A stretch of DNA of 64,000 nt from Solirubrum puertoriconensis (GCF_001483135.1 NZ_LNAL01000008.1:186001-250000), one strand, 5' to 3'; shown: positions 35,075 through 44,409, numbered from the stretch's first letter. Program-made: numbers and translations. Notes: generated from the sequence alone by a model not told the origin.

Positions 35075-35145
35075 CGCCCGGATTTGCGCGGTCGTCTTCG
35101 CTCCAGTTGGAGGGAGGCCGTTCGCCAGATCCGGGCGCTGTTTTC
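35075..35145 (+). terminator. Branched hairpin after the DksA-like gene
   Basis: CGCCCGGAT (35075-35083) pairs with ATCCGGGCG (35129-35137), with an inner hairpin CTCCA/TGGAG (35101-35112). CTGTTTTCG follows. Confidence 0.6.
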
Positions 35146-35247
35146 GCTAGCCCTTTTGTGCACGAAAACATTTCTTCTGACGTTTGTCAGCTTTACACAA
35201 GCCACATCATAGCCCGGCAGCGATGCCGTGCGTCTGAATATTCCCAC

Positions 35248-36957
35248 ATGGGTAAGAAGCAGCAATCATTTGGTGGCCCCGGCAACCGCCGGCCCGGCCG
35301 CCCCGACTCCGCTAACAACCGCGGAGGCAAACCATTCAATTCTTTCGGCGACGACCGCCGCTCCGGTGGTGCTCCGCGCCGCGAAGGCGGCAACGATTTT
35401 CCTTCGCGCCCGCCGTTTGGCCGCCCAGCTGGCAAACCCGGCTTCGGCAACAACCCCGAGCGTCGTTTCAGCCGCCCTGCTGGCGACGAGCGCCGTTTTG
35501 AGCGCCCGCGCTACAACAAACCCGCCGAGCCCGACGGGGCAGCCGACTTCATGCGCGGCCGTTTCAACAATCCCGATTTTCGTAAAGACGAGCGCCCCAA
35601 CAACGAGGAACGGGCTCCACGTCGCAGCTTCGATCGTCGTCCGGAGGGCAACGACCGTCCGCGTCGTTCGTTCGGAAACGAGCGCGGCGGCTTTGGTGCA
35701 CGTGACAACAACTTTGGTGGAGAGGGGCGCTTCGGCCGCGATGAGCGTCCGGCACGCCGCTTCGAGCGCGATGGTGACACGCCGCGTCCAAGCCGTGGCA
35801 ACCGTGGACTGGGCAACGACGAGCAACGCTTTGTTGGTCGTGATGAACGCCCCGCACGCCGGTTCGACCGCGACGAACCGCGCCCGGAACGCCGCTTCAA
35901 CAACAATGAGCAGCGCTCGGAGCGTCCGGAGCGCCGCTTCGGCAACAACGAAGAGCGTGGTGGAGCCGGTCGGTTCGGCCGCCCTTCCGATGACAAGCCG
36001 CGTTTCGGCGGTGCCAACCGCTTTGAGCGCCCGCAGCGCGACGACCGCCCAAGCCGTGGCGAGCGTACGGAGCGCTTTGGCCGAGAAAAACGCCCCAGCT
36101 TTGATCGTAAACCCCGCAACCCAAAGGGCAACCGTTTTGGGCAGGAAAACAACGAGCAGCAAGAAGCACCGGCTTATAAGAACCTTAAGTATTACGAAGA
36201 GGACAAGACGCGTGGCAACAAGCGCCGGCGCGATGAGCCGGAAAACGATGATACCGTACGCCTGAACCGCTACATTGCCAACGCCGGCATCTGCTCGCGC
36301 CGCGAGGCCGATCAGCTGATTGATGCGGGCGAAATCCGCGTAAACGGCGAGGTGGTAACGGAGCTCGGTTACAAAGTGAAGCCGAGCGACACCGTACACT
36401 ACGGCAAAACCAACCTGAAGCGTGAAAAGCAGGTGTATGTGCTGCTGAACAAGCCGAAGGACTTCCTGACCACTACCGAAGACCCAGAGGGCCGTAAAAC
36501 CGTGATGGACCTAGTGAAGAACGCCTCGAAGGAGCGCATCTTCCCGGTAGGTCGCCTCGACCGCAATACCACGGGCTTGCTGCTGTTCACCAACGACGGC
36601 GAAGTAGCCCAAAAGCTTAGCCACCCTTCGCACCGCAACAAAAAGGTGTACCAGGTAGAGCTCGACAAGGAGCTTGCCGAAGAGCACCTGACGCAGATTG
36701 CTGCTGGCTTGGAGCTGGAAGATGGCAAAGCTGAGGTAGACGACGTAGCTGTAGTAGCTGGCAACCGCCGTTTTGTGGGTGTTGAAATCCACATCGGTCG
36801 AAACCGCATTGTGCGCCGCATTTTTGAGCACCTAGGCTACGAGGTGAAAGCCCTCGACCGTGTGCAGTACGCTGGCTTGACCAAGAAGGACCTGCCCCGC
36901 GGCAACTGGCGCTACCTCACCGAAAAAGAGGTAATCCGCCTGAAATATTTCATGTAA
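35248..36957 (+). CDS. RluB/RsuA-type rRNA pseudouridine synthase with very long disordered N-terminus
   Basis: The C-terminal 235 residues form a complete pseudouridine synthase of the RsuA/RluB/E/F group. An S4 domain (VRLNRYIANAGICSRREADQLI, in parts VRLNRYIANAG and CSRREADQLI) begins near residue 337, and the catalytic Asp is in GRLDRNTTGLLLFTNDG. NRIVRRIFEHLGYEV completes the family signature. Residues 1-335 are low complexity, rich in Arg, Phe, Gly, Asn and Asp, with repeats such as ERRFGNNE and DERPARRF. This IDR should bind RNA and may drive condensates. The start is ATG 35248. The target is probably a 23S or 16S uridine. Confidence 0.93.
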   Translation: MGKKQQSFGGPGNRRPGRPDSANNRGGKPFNSFGDDRRSGGAPRREGGNDFPSRPPFGRPAGKPGFGNNPERRFSRPAGDERRFERPRYNKPAEPDGAADFMRGRFNNPDFRKDERPNNEERAPRRSFDRRPEGNDRPRRSFGNERGGFGARDNNFGGEGRFGRDERPARRFERDGDTPRPSRGNRGLGNDEQRFVGRDERPARRFDRDEPRPERRFNNNEQRSERPERRFGNNEERGGAGRFGRPSDDKPRFGGANRFERPQRDDRPSRGERTERFGREKRPSFDRKPRNPKGNRFGQENNEQQEAPAYKNLKYYEEDKTRGNKRRRDEPENDDTVRLNRYIANAGICSRREADQLIDAGEIRVNGEVVTELGYKVKPSDTVHYGKTNLKREKQVYVLLNKPKDFLTTTEDPEGRKTVMDLVKNASKERIFPVGRLDRNTTGLLLFTNDGEVAQKLSHPSHRNKKVYQVELDKELAEEHLTQIAAGLELEDGKAEVDDVAVVAGNRRFVGVEIHIGRNRIVRRIFEHLGYEVKALDRVQYAGLTKKDLPRGNWRYLTEKEVIRLKYFM

Positions 36958-36994
36958 GCACGCAACCCCAGCCACGCGCTTGGGGCTCTTACCG

Positions 36995-37029
36995 ACGGCG
37001 GTCTGGCTCTAAACAAGCCGGACCGCCGT
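36995..37029 (+). terminator. Strong hairpin between the pseudouridine synthase gene and coaX
   Basis: ACGGCGGTCTGGCT pairs with AGCCGGACCGCCGT (one wobble pair) with a 7-base loop, ending 11 bases before the coaX ATG. No T run follows, so it may influence coaX translation rather than terminate. Confidence 0.5.
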
Positions 37030-37040
37030 TAGTCGGTACT

Positions 37041-37781
37041 ATGACCACACTGGTTCTCGACATTGGCAACACAGCGGCTAAGTATGGCTGCTTCCGCGGC
37101 TCGGCTTTGGCCGAAAGCGGCAGCGTAGCTACGCCTGCCGAACTGCGTGCCGTGGCCGAGCAAGCCAAAGCGGAACACGTACTGCTGGCATCGGTAGCAG
37201 GCCCAGCCGAGCCTTGGGCCAATGCCCTAGGTGGGGTGGTGAGCGGAAAAGTGGTGGTGTACGAATCGGGCAAAACCCCGGTGCCAATTGCCAATGCGTA
37301 CGCTACGCCGCACACCCTAGGTGCCGACCGCCTAGCAGCGGCAGCAGGAGCCGCCTACCTATTGCCTGGCCGGCCGGTGGTGGTAATTGATGCAGGCACT
37401 TGCATTAAGTGCGACTTAGTGCTGAATAATATCTTTGTGGGAGGTAGCATTGCTCCAGGTTTGCGCATGCGCCTGCAGGCCATGCACCACTATACGGGCC
37501 GCTTGCCCGAACTGCTGCTGCCGAGCACAAGCGAGGCTGCAGCACTGGCGTTGTGTGGCACCGATACGCGTACGGCCATGCTCAGCGGGGCCCTCAACGG
37601 GGCCGTAGCCGAGGTAAATGGTTTTGTGAGCAGCTACCGTCAGCAACACCCCAACTTAGCAGTAGTGCTAGCCGGTGGCGATGCTGCCTTTTTTGAATCG
37701 CGCCTTAAAGGCCACATCTTTGTACTGACCGAGCTAGTTTTGCTTGGTCTTCACCGAATACTGGTGCATAATGTCGGGTAA
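37041..37781 (+). CDS. coaX: Type III pantothenate kinase
   Basis: It phosphorylates pantothenate, the first step of coenzyme A synthesis. The ASKHA-fold markers are VLDIGNTAAKYG (phosphate-binding Asp), LGADRLAAAAGA and VVIDAGTCIKCDLV. The 246-residue length is typical. The last four codons overlap the start of the following outer-membrane protein gene, implying translational coupling. panC and panD, which supply pantothenate, are at the right end of this window but not in the same operon. Confidence 0.96.
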   Translation: MTTLVLDIGNTAAKYGCFRGSALAESGSVATPAELRAVAEQAKAEHVLLASVAGPAEPWANALGGVVSGKVVVYESGKTPVPIANAYATPHTLGADRLAAAAGAAYLLPGRPVVVIDAGTCIKCDLVLNNIFVGGSIAPGLRMRLQAMHHYTGRLPELLLPSTSEAAALALCGTDTRTAMLSGALNGAVAEVNGFVSSYRQQHPNLAVVLAGGDAAFFESRLKGHIFVLTELVLLGLHRILVHNVG

Positions 37782-39105
37782 CAAACTGACCGCACTGGCT
37801 CTGCTGAGCCTGCTGGGGGCTGCTTCAGCTGCTTCAGGGCAGGGTCTTGGCAACTCCCCATACTCACGCTTGGGCCTGGGCGACTTCAATCCCAATGTCG
37901 GGGGCGTTCGTCAACAGGGCATGGGCGGCGTGGGCCTCGCGGCTCCCAACGCAATTCAGGTAAACGAACTGAACCCTGCGCTGCTGTATTACACCAGCCG
38001 CACAACCTATGAGGCTGCCTTTACCGGGCAGCTCAAACAGCTCCGCAGCAGCACAGCTTCGCAGCGAACGGGTAGTGCCAACCTCAGCTATATTGCCCTG
38101 GGGGTGCCCATTTCGCGCCGCTGGGCGTTGGCTGCTGGCCTGAAGCCGTTGTCGTCGGTGGATTACGAAACCGTCAACATTCGGTCCGTCGAAGGCAACG
38201 CCGACGCACTGGTGCGCAACGAACTGACTGGTTCGGGCGGTTTGTCGGAAGTATACCTAGGGCATGGCGTGCGGTTGGCCAAAGGACTTAGCCTAGGGGT
38301 TACCACGTCCTACATCTTTGGAACCATCGACCGCTCCGCTTACGCCATTGTGCAGCCGCCGATTGAGCAGCTGGAGCCCGAGGAGACGCTGAAGCGGGTT
38401 GGCCTCGTCGACCGTACGCAGTACACCGACTTTGGCTTCCGGACGGGCCTGCACTACCGCCGCGACCTCAGCAAGAAGATTGCGGCCAATGTGGCAGCGG
38501 TGTACTCATTCAAGACCAACTTGAACGGCCGGCGCACGCTGCAGCAAGAAACTCAGGATGTGAACGGCACCAACTTGCAGGATCCGCGTATTCTGCAGGA
38601 TGAAGTGAAAGGCGAAGCCGTATTGCCGGGCTCGTTGCAATTGGGCGTAAGCCTCGATAACAACAAGAACTGGAGCCTGAGCGCCGATGTTGCTCGGCAA
38701 CAATGGTCGAAGTACCGCGACTTCAACGGCACGCAGCAGGTTTTTAATAATACTTGGCGCGTGGGCATTGGCGGTGAGCTAGCGCCCGATCCGAGTTCGG
38801 TTACCAGCTACTTTCAGCGCGTAACGTACCGCTTTGGCCTAAGTGCTGCCCAGTTGCCCTACCGGCCAGGGGGCCAAGCGCTGTACGACCGGGCCGTTAG
38901 CTGGGGTTTCAGCTTCCCGTTCCCGACCTCGTCGGCGCTGGATGCTACCAATATGAACCTGAGCTTCACGTACGGGCAGCGTGGCAATAGCGATGTTGTA
39001 ACTGAAGGCACTGTTCGGCAATCCAACATCAAGGAAAACTACATGCGCGTGCAGTTGGGCGTATCGCTGAACAGCCGTTGGTTCCTGAAGCGTCGAATTG
39101 AATAG
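37771..39105 (+). CDS. Outer-membrane beta-barrel protein
   Basis: From ATG 37771 the protein is 444 residues with a signal peptide (LTALALLSLLGAASAASGQ). The mature start GNSPYSRLGLGD and repeated amphipathic strands with aromatic girdle residues (YIALGVPISRRWALAAGLKPLS, in parts) are typical of Bacteroidota FadL/PorV-like barrels. The protein ends in a strand without a canonical terminal Phe. The start overlaps the end of coaX by 11 bases, and lptC follows directly, so the three form one operon. The specific substrate is unknown. Confidence 0.8.
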   Translation: MSGNKLTALALLSLLGAASAASGQGLGNSPYSRLGLGDFNPNVGGVRQQGMGGVGLAAPNAIQVNELNPALLYYTSRTTYEAAFTGQLKQLRSSTASQRTGSANLSYIALGVPISRRWALAAGLKPLSSVDYETVNIRSVEGNADALVRNELTGSGGLSEVYLGHGVRLAKGLSLGVTTSYIFGTIDRSAYAIVQPPIEQLEPEETLKRVGLVDRTQYTDFGFRTGLHYRRDLSKKIAANVAAVYSFKTNLNGRRTLQQETQDVNGTNLQDPRILQDEVKGEAVLPGSLQLGVSLDNNKNWSLSADVARQQWSKYRDFNGTQQVFNNTWRVGIGGELAPDPSSVTSYFQRVTYRFGLSAAQLPYRPGGQALYDRAVSWGFSFPFPTSSALDATNMNLSFTYGQRGNSDVVTEGTVRQSNIKENYMRVQLGVSLNSRWFLKRRIE

Positions 39106-39112
39106 GCAAGCC

Positions 39113-39703
39113 GTGAAAGCCACGGAACGCAACACCATTCGCATGGCTTGCGGTGCTCTTATCCTGAGCACTGCCGGAGTGCTGGTTGGCTGCCAAGAAA
39201 AGGCTGCTGAACCTACCCAGAAGGTGGTGTATACCGGCCCAACGATCGAAACCTCCAACGTAACGACGCTCTTCAGCGATTCGGCGCGGTTGCAAGGGCG
39301 GCTTACGGCGGTGGTGGAGCACACCTTTGAAAACGGCGACTTGGTGTACCCCAAAGGCATGAACATCGTGTTCTATGCCAAGGATGGTACTACTGTGGTA
39401 AACACCCTGCGCGGCAACTACGCCAAATATACCCGTGCCGAAAACGTGTACTTCGTGCGGGGCGATGTGCGTGTGCGCAACGAGCAAAAGCAGCAGGGCA
39501 TGCGCTCCGAGGAACTGTATTACGATCGACCGCGGGCGCGCATCTACACCAACAAATTTGTGCGGGTGGAAACGCCTACGGAAATCCTGACGGGCCACGG
39601 ACTAGAAGCCAACGAAGATTTTTCGCGCTACAAAATTCTTAAGCCCGAAGGTGTGTTTACCATAGACCAGAGCCAAGCGCCTGCGGATTCGGTTAAACCC
39701 TAG
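39113..39703 (+). CDS. lptC: LPS export protein LptC (lipoprotein form)
   Basis: LptC bridges the inner-membrane LptB2FG complex to periplasmic LptA. The 196-residue product has a hydrophobic segment and lipobox (LSTAGVLVGC), then a LptC/OstA-type beta-jellyroll: VTTLFSDSARLQGRL, VFYAKDGTTVVNTLRGNYAKY and VFTID near the end. The start is uncertain. GTG at 39113 is used; TTG at 39098 overlaps the preceding stop, and ATG 39143 lies too close to the lipobox. lptB lies separately at 48.9 kb. Confidence 0.85.
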   Translation: MKATERNTIRMACGALILSTAGVLVGCQEKAAEPTQKVVYTGPTIETSNVTTLFSDSARLQGRLTAVVEHTFENGDLVYPKGMNIVFYAKDGTTVVNTLRGNYAKYTRAENVYFVRGDVRVRNEQKQQGMRSEELYYDRPRARIYTNKFVRVETPTEILTGHGLEANEDFSRYKILKPEGVFTIDQSQAPADSVKP

Positions 39704-39711
39704 GTTCCCTC

Positions 39712-39963
39712 ATGAAGCTTCCTTCCTTCGACCGTGGCCTCGTGCGCACGGTACTGTTTTCGGTAGCGGTGGTGGCGTTCATCATTGGTGTGTACGAAAC
39801 GCTGCTCACCAACGACATCCTCCGCAACTACCTGTTCTTCATGGTCAGCATCATCTGTTTGCTGATGTATCGTCGCCTGAAGATTGATGAACAGGAGGCC
39901 ACGCCTGTTGCGCCTGAACCCAAGCGCAAAATCGCCAAGCCCAAGTCCAAAGGCCGCCGCTAG
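39712..39963 (+). CDS. Small two-helix membrane protein
   Basis: An 83-residue protein with two membrane helices (TVLFSVAVVAFIIGVYETL and YLFFMVSIICLLMYRRL) and a basic, Pro/Lys-rich cytoplasmic tail. Similar small proteins follow lptC in Cytophagales, which suggests a role with the LPS transport operon, but no function is known to me. It begins eight bases after lptC. Confidence 0.75.
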   Translation: MKLPSFDRGLVRTVLFSVAVVAFIIGVYETLLTNDILRNYLFFMVSIICLLMYRRLKIDEQEATPVAPEPKRKIAKPKSKGRR

Positions 39964-39993
39964 GCCTGCTTTTGTCTTTTGCCCTAAAAGGGG

Positions 39994-40001
39994 TTATTTT
40001 G
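39994..40001 (+). promoter_or_regulatory. Possible promoter for the PpiD-like gene
   Basis: TTATTTTG matches seven of eight -7 positions, and TTTG at 39971-39974 is placed 19 bases upstream as a -33 element. The ATG is 41 bases downstream. Confidence 0.5.
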
Positions 40002-40042
40002 CGCGTCTTACTGCGTTTTCTTTGCTGCTTACTTTCAACTAA

Positions 40043-42151
40043 ATGGCTTTAATCAACACCATCCGGGAAAAATCAGGCTGGGCCGTTGGCACCGTAGCCA
40101 TCGGGATGCTGCTATTCATCGTGGGCGGTGACCTAATCGGTAACCAAAATGGTTTGTTTAACCGACAAGACACCTCGGTTGGCGAAGTAGCTGGCGACGA
40201 AGTGAACCTCGATGAGTTTAATGCCGCCTTGGAGCAGTCGAAAGAAGCTTTTGCGGCGCAGAACGGCCGCCAGCCCACCGAGCAGGAGCAACAGCAACTG
40301 CGCGACCAGGCTTGGAATCAGATTGTGTTCCAGCGCGCGTTCCAGCCGCAGTTCGAGGCCCTAGGTCTGAAAGTGACCGACGAGGAGCTGACCGACATGG
40401 TGCAGGGCAAGAACATTCACCCCACCATTCAGCAGGCCTTCACCAATCCGCAAACCGGCCAGTTCGACCGCGCCCGCGTGATTGAGTACCTGCGTGCTTT
40501 GGATAAGCTGCCTCCGCAGCAGCAGCAGGCGTGGTTGAGCTTCGAGCAAAACCTGCCGCAGGAGCGCATGGGCAACAAGTACTACGCCCTGCTGAAGAAC
40601 TCCGACTATGTAACCACCGCCGAAGCTCAGCGCTTCGACGCTTCGCAGAACAGCCGCGCCAACTTGCGCTACCTGTTTGTGCCCTACTACAGCATCTCCG
40701 ATTCGGCCGTGAAGGTGAACGACTCGCAGCTGCAAGACTACATTTCGCGCAACAAGGCCCGCTACAAGGTGCAGGATGGCCGCGACATGGAATTTGTAGT
40801 AGTGAACGTAGTGCCTTCGAAGGAAGACTCGGCTGCCGTGCGCCAAACCGTAGATCAGCTGGCCCAGCAGTTCCGCACCGCTCCGAACGATTCGCTGTTC
40901 GTGCGCCTGAACTCCGATCAGCCTTACAACGGCCAGTTTGTGTCGCCGGCCGACCTGCCCGAGAAGCTGCGCCAGCAGCTGCCGCTGCAGCAAGGCCAGG
41001 TGTACGGCCCCTTCGCCGAAAATGGCACCTACTCGCTGTACAAAGTAACCGGTACCAAAGCTGGCGCTACGCAAGCTGCCCGTGCTAGCCACATCCTCAT
41101 CAAGCCCGAGGGCACCACGCCCGAGGCCGATGCAGCTGCCAAGGCTAAAGCACAGGGTATTTTAAACCAAATTAAGGGCGGTGCCGATTTCGCTGCACTG
41201 GCTCGTCAGCACGGTACCGACGGTACGGCGCCCCTAGGTGGCGACCTGGGCTGGTTTACCACGGGCCGCATGGTACCCGAGTTTGAGAAGGCCGTATTCG
41301 GCGCTTCTTCGGCTGGTGTGCTGCCCAACTTGGTAAAGACCTCTTTTGGTTACCACATCATCAAGGTTACGGCGCCCAAAACCAACCAAACCTACCGCGT
41401 AGCAGCCGTGCAGAAGGGAATTACTCCTTCCGACGCTACTAACGAAACGGCTTACCAGCGCGCTCAGGAGCTAAAGGCCAAGGCCACCGACCTCGAGTCG
41501 TTCCGCAAAGCCGTAGCAGCCGACAAAACCTTGCAGAAGCAAGAAGCCCGCGGCGTTGGCAAATCGGATGCCGTAGTTGGCAACGTGCCCAACGCCCGCG
41601 AAGTAGTGCGCTGGGGCTTCAACAAAGAAACCGAGGTAGGCGAGGTTTCGGACGTGTTTCAGGTGAACGACCAATACGTAATTGCTGCCTTGACGGGCAC
41701 CCGTACGGAAGGCACTGCCGACGTAGCGGCCGTGAAGCCCGAAGTTTCGACTTACGTGCGCAACGAGGAGAAAGCCAAGCAGATTATGGCTAAGCTGAAG
41801 GGCAGCACCCTGGAGCAAATGGCCGCTGCGTATGGCGCTAACGCCCAGGTGCGCACTGCCAACGACGTAACCTTAGGTCAGGGCGTAATCCCGGGCCTCG
41901 GCAACGAGCCGGTAGCCGTAGGTACGGCGTTCGGCCTGAAGCCCGGCCAGCGTTCGGCTCCCATCAAAGGTGAGCAAGGCGTACTGGTAGTTGAGCTGGT
42001 GAATAAAAACGAGCCGGCTGCTCCGTCGACCGACCTGAAGGCGGTACGCAACCAACTGCAGCAAATGCGCGGTGCCCGCTCGACCGGTGCCATCTACGAA
42101 ACCGTGCGCCAGAAAGCCGAGGTGAAAGACGAACGCGTGAAGTTCTTCTAA
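40043..42151 (+). CDS. PpiD-like periplasmic peptidyl-prolyl isomerase
   Basis: A 702-residue membrane-anchored foldase. One N-terminal helix (WAVGTVAIGMLLFIVGGDLIG) precedes a SurA_N-like chaperone domain (residues about 50-250) and a parvulin-type PPIase domain (about 345-450: ASHILIKPEG, FAALARQHGTDGTAPLGGDLGWF in parts, FGYHIIKV). A second parvulin-like C-terminal region follows. It assists folding of outer-membrane and secreted proteins. The size and order match PpiD of E. coli. Confidence 0.92.
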   Translation: MALINTIREKSGWAVGTVAIGMLLFIVGGDLIGNQNGLFNRQDTSVGEVAGDEVNLDEFNAALEQSKEAFAAQNGRQPTEQEQQQLRDQAWNQIVFQRAFQPQFEALGLKVTDEELTDMVQGKNIHPTIQQAFTNPQTGQFDRARVIEYLRALDKLPPQQQQAWLSFEQNLPQERMGNKYYALLKNSDYVTTAEAQRFDASQNSRANLRYLFVPYYSISDSAVKVNDSQLQDYISRNKARYKVQDGRDMEFVVVNVVPSKEDSAAVRQTVDQLAQQFRTAPNDSLFVRLNSDQPYNGQFVSPADLPEKLRQQLPLQQGQVYGPFAENGTYSLYKVTGTKAGATQAARASHILIKPEGTTPEADAAAKAKAQGILNQIKGGADFAALARQHGTDGTAPLGGDLGWFTTGRMVPEFEKAVFGASSAGVLPNLVKTSFGYHIIKVTAPKTNQTYRVAAVQKGITPSDATNETAYQRAQELKAKATDLESFRKAVAADKTLQKQEARGVGKSDAVVGNVPNAREVVRWGFNKETEVGEVSDVFQVNDQYVIAALTGTRTEGTADVAAVKPEVSTYVRNEEKAKQIMAKLKGSTLEQMAAAYGANAQVRTANDVTLGQGVIPGLGNEPVAVGTAFGLKPGQRSAPIKGEQGVLVVELVNKNEPAAPSTDLKAVRNQLQQMRGARSTGAIYETVRQKAEVKDERVKFF

Positions 42152-42176
42152 GCCACTGCCGCTACCACAAGTACCG

Positions 42177-42209
42177 AAGGGCCGTATCTTTCAAGGGTAC
42201 GGCCCTTTT
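42177..42209 (+). terminator. Intrinsic terminator after the PpiD-like gene
   Basis: AAGGGCCGTA pairs perfectly with TACGGCCCTT, loop TCTTTCAAGGG, followed by TT. The internal TATCTTTC resembles a -7 element but sits in the loop. Confidence 0.8.
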
Positions 42210-42348
42210 GCTTTGCGCAACGGCGACCGTATTGGTTGGTCTTTGGAATTGCGGAGGCCGAGCTTGAATGAAACCAAAGCGGTGGATGTTGAGCGCCCAA
42301 AGCCACTCCTGTTTGTTGTTGCGAAGCCGCTATTTGTTATTGCCTGCT

Positions 42349-44184
42349 ATGAGCCTGTTGTCTGCGTTGAGGAAGAAAACCTACCTAGGGCTGCTAGGCC
42401 TACTGCTGGCCGCAGGGCCGGCACTGGGGCAGGAGGGAGGAGGCCCCATTGCAAGTGCGCGCGAATACGCCCGCAAAGGAGAGTGGCTGAAGGCGGAAGC
42501 GTTGTTCGAGGGTTTGCCCAAAGACGCGCAGCTAGCCCCCAACGTGCTGCCCGATTACTTGCAGGTACTGCTGGAGCTGAAAAAGTATAAAGACGCGGAG
42601 AAACTCGCCCGCCGCGCCATCAAAAAGAGCCCTGCCGAACCAACCTTAGGTGTTGCCCTAGGTGGTGTGTACGCCGCTGCCGGCGACAGCACCGCCGCTA
42701 ACAAGCAATACGGCCGCGTGGTGGCTAGCCTACGCCCCGAGCAAGTGCTGCCGCTAGCGGCCGAGTTTCAGCAGCGCGGGCTGGTGCGCTGGTCGGAGCA
42801 GACGTATTTGCAGGGCCGCCAGCTAGCTCAAAACCGTACCGAGTACGCGCAGCAACTCATCGACCTGTACAGCCGGCAGAACCGCGTAGAGCCGCTCATG
42901 AACGAGGCGCTTAACTTGGTGGAGCAGGACGAAAAGCAGGTGACGTTTGTGCGCAACATGCTGCAGAACCTAGGGCAGAACGAGCAGGCATTTGCAGCCC
43001 TCGAGAAAGCACTCATCACCCGTACCCAAAGCAACCCCGAGAAAAGCGCCTGGCCCGAGCTGCTGCTGTGGTTGTACCAACAGCGCCGCGACTTTGGCAG
43101 CGCCTTGGTGCAGGCCCGCGCCCTCGATCGACGCCAACGCACTGAAGGCAGTCGTGTGATGGATGTAGCCACCATTGCCCAGCGCAACAAAGACTATGAT
43201 ACTGCCATCGAGGGCTACGAGTACCTGGCCAAAGAATACCGCGGCGGCCGTTTCTATCAGCCCGCCCGCCAAAAGCTAATACAGGCCCGCGAGGAGCAGG
43301 TGCGCAATACCTTCCCCGTCGACCAGGCCAAGCTGCGTGCGCTGGCAGCCGATTACCAACAGTTGCTTACCGAGCTGGGCCGCACGGCCCAGAGTGCTGA
43401 TGTGCTGCGCAACTTGGCCCTGCTGTACGCTTTTCAGCTCGATGAGAAGGACAAGGGCATGCAGCTGCTGCAGGAAGTAATCGACCTGCCCCGTGCCGAC
43501 CCGCAGCTCGTTGACGAAGCCAAAATTGCCCTAGGTGATATTTACCTGCTGCGCGGCGAGCCGTGGGAGGCCACGCTGCTGTACTCGCAGGTAGAGAAAT
43601 CGCGCAAGGACCAGCCGCTGGGCTACGAGGCCAAGTTGCGCAACGCCCGCCTCAGCTACTTTGCCGGCGACTTTAAGCTGGCGCAAAGCCACCTCGATAT
43701 CCTGAAGCTCGCCACCAGCCGCGAAATAGCCAACGACGCCATGCAGCTTAGCCTGCTCATCGGCGACAACACAGCTATGGACACGTCGGGCGTGGCCATG
43801 CGCGCCTACGCCGCTGCCGAGCTGCAGGTGTTCCAAAACAAAATACCGCAGGCCATTAAAGCCCTCGATGACTTACTGACCAAGTACCCCGGTCATGCCC
43901 TCACCGACGAGGCTTGGTACCTGAAGGCCCAGCTGCAGCGCCGCTCCGGTGACTACAACGGCGCCGTGGAAACCCTGCAGCGCATCACGGCCAATCCTAA
44001 GTACGATATTCTCTCCGACGACGCGCTGTTCCTGACAGCCGAGATACAGGAGCAAAACCGCCAAGACCGCGTGCGGGCGCAGGAGCTTTATACCACATTG
44101 CTGACTAAATACCCCGGCAGTATCTACGGCGCCGAGGCCCGTAAGCGCGTGCGCCGCCTGCGCGGCGACGCAGTGCCGCAGTAA
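42349..44184 (+). CDS. Secreted tetratricopeptide-repeat protein
   Basis: From ATG 42349 the protein is 611 residues with a signal peptide (YLGLLGLLLAAGPALGQ) and many TPR-like helical pairs, for example YKDAEKLARRAIKKSPAEPTLGVAL in parts, PWEATLLYSQVEK and YNGAVETLQRI. The final repeats (LTDEAWYLKAQLQRRSGDY) resemble BamD/YbgF-type outer-membrane assembly TPRs. It is probably periplasmic. An earlier in-frame ATG at 42268 would add 27 residues before the signal and is less likely. The partner is unknown. Confidence 0.82.
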   Translation: MSLLSALRKKTYLGLLGLLLAAGPALGQEGGGPIASAREYARKGEWLKAEALFEGLPKDAQLAPNVLPDYLQVLLELKKYKDAEKLARRAIKKSPAEPTLGVALGGVYAAAGDSTAANKQYGRVVASLRPEQVLPLAAEFQQRGLVRWSEQTYLQGRQLAQNRTEYAQQLIDLYSRQNRVEPLMNEALNLVEQDEKQVTFVRNMLQNLGQNEQAFAALEKALITRTQSNPEKSAWPELLLWLYQQRRDFGSALVQARALDRRQRTEGSRVMDVATIAQRNKDYDTAIEGYEYLAKEYRGGRFYQPARQKLIQAREEQVRNTFPVDQAKLRALAADYQQLLTELGRTAQSADVLRNLALLYAFQLDEKDKGMQLLQEVIDLPRADPQLVDEAKIALGDIYLLRGEPWEATLLYSQVEKSRKDQPLGYEAKLRNARLSYFAGDFKLAQSHLDILKLATSREIANDAMQLSLLIGDNTAMDTSGVAMRAYAAAELQVFQNKIPQAIKALDDLLTKYPGHALTDEAWYLKAQLQRRSGDYNGAVETLQRITANPKYDILSDDALFLTAEIQEQNRQDRVRAQELYTTLLTKYPGSIYGAEARKRVRRLRGDAVPQ

Positions 44185-44206
44185 AGTTGGCCAGTATTAA
44201 CTAGGG

Positions 44207-44320
44207 CTACCCGAAGAACACAAACATCAGCACCAGCGCCACGATGAACGCGAGGTACATCAGCCCATCGGTGAGGATGTACTGCTTGTAGCGTCGGTAA
44301 AAATCGCGGAGGCGCTGCAT
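44207..44320 (-). CDS. Small membrane protein of 37 residues
   Basis: Reading the minus strand from ATG 44320 gives MQRLRDFYRRYKQYILTDG, then one membrane helix LMYLAFIVALVLMFVFF and a stop. The basic N-terminus followed by one helix fits a genuine single-pass peptide with the N-terminus inside. TAATTTTA at 44346-44353 on the minus strand is a seven-of-eight -7 element placed 25 bases upstream. It fills the space between the TPR gene and recJ. It is not recognised by name. Confidence 0.6.
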   Translation of the reverse strand: MQRLRDFYRRYKQYILTDGLMYLAFIVALVLMFVFFG

Positions 44321-44409
44321 GGCTGAGGAAGAGCAGAATGGAGCATAAAATTACTTCTGCCGAGGTAGCGTTTCACAAAATCGGGGCTGAAAGCATGCCG
44401 TTTTCTTCT

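Noticed and set aside
35266-36399. A 377-codon open frame on the minus strand
   Set aside because: It is antisense to the repetitive Arg/Gly-rich head of the pseudouridine synthase. Its Ala/Thr/Val-rich translation is the expected mirror of that codon pattern and has no domain.
42185-42192. Promoter-like TATCTTTC after the PpiD-like gene
   Set aside because: It lies in the loop of a clear terminator hairpin.
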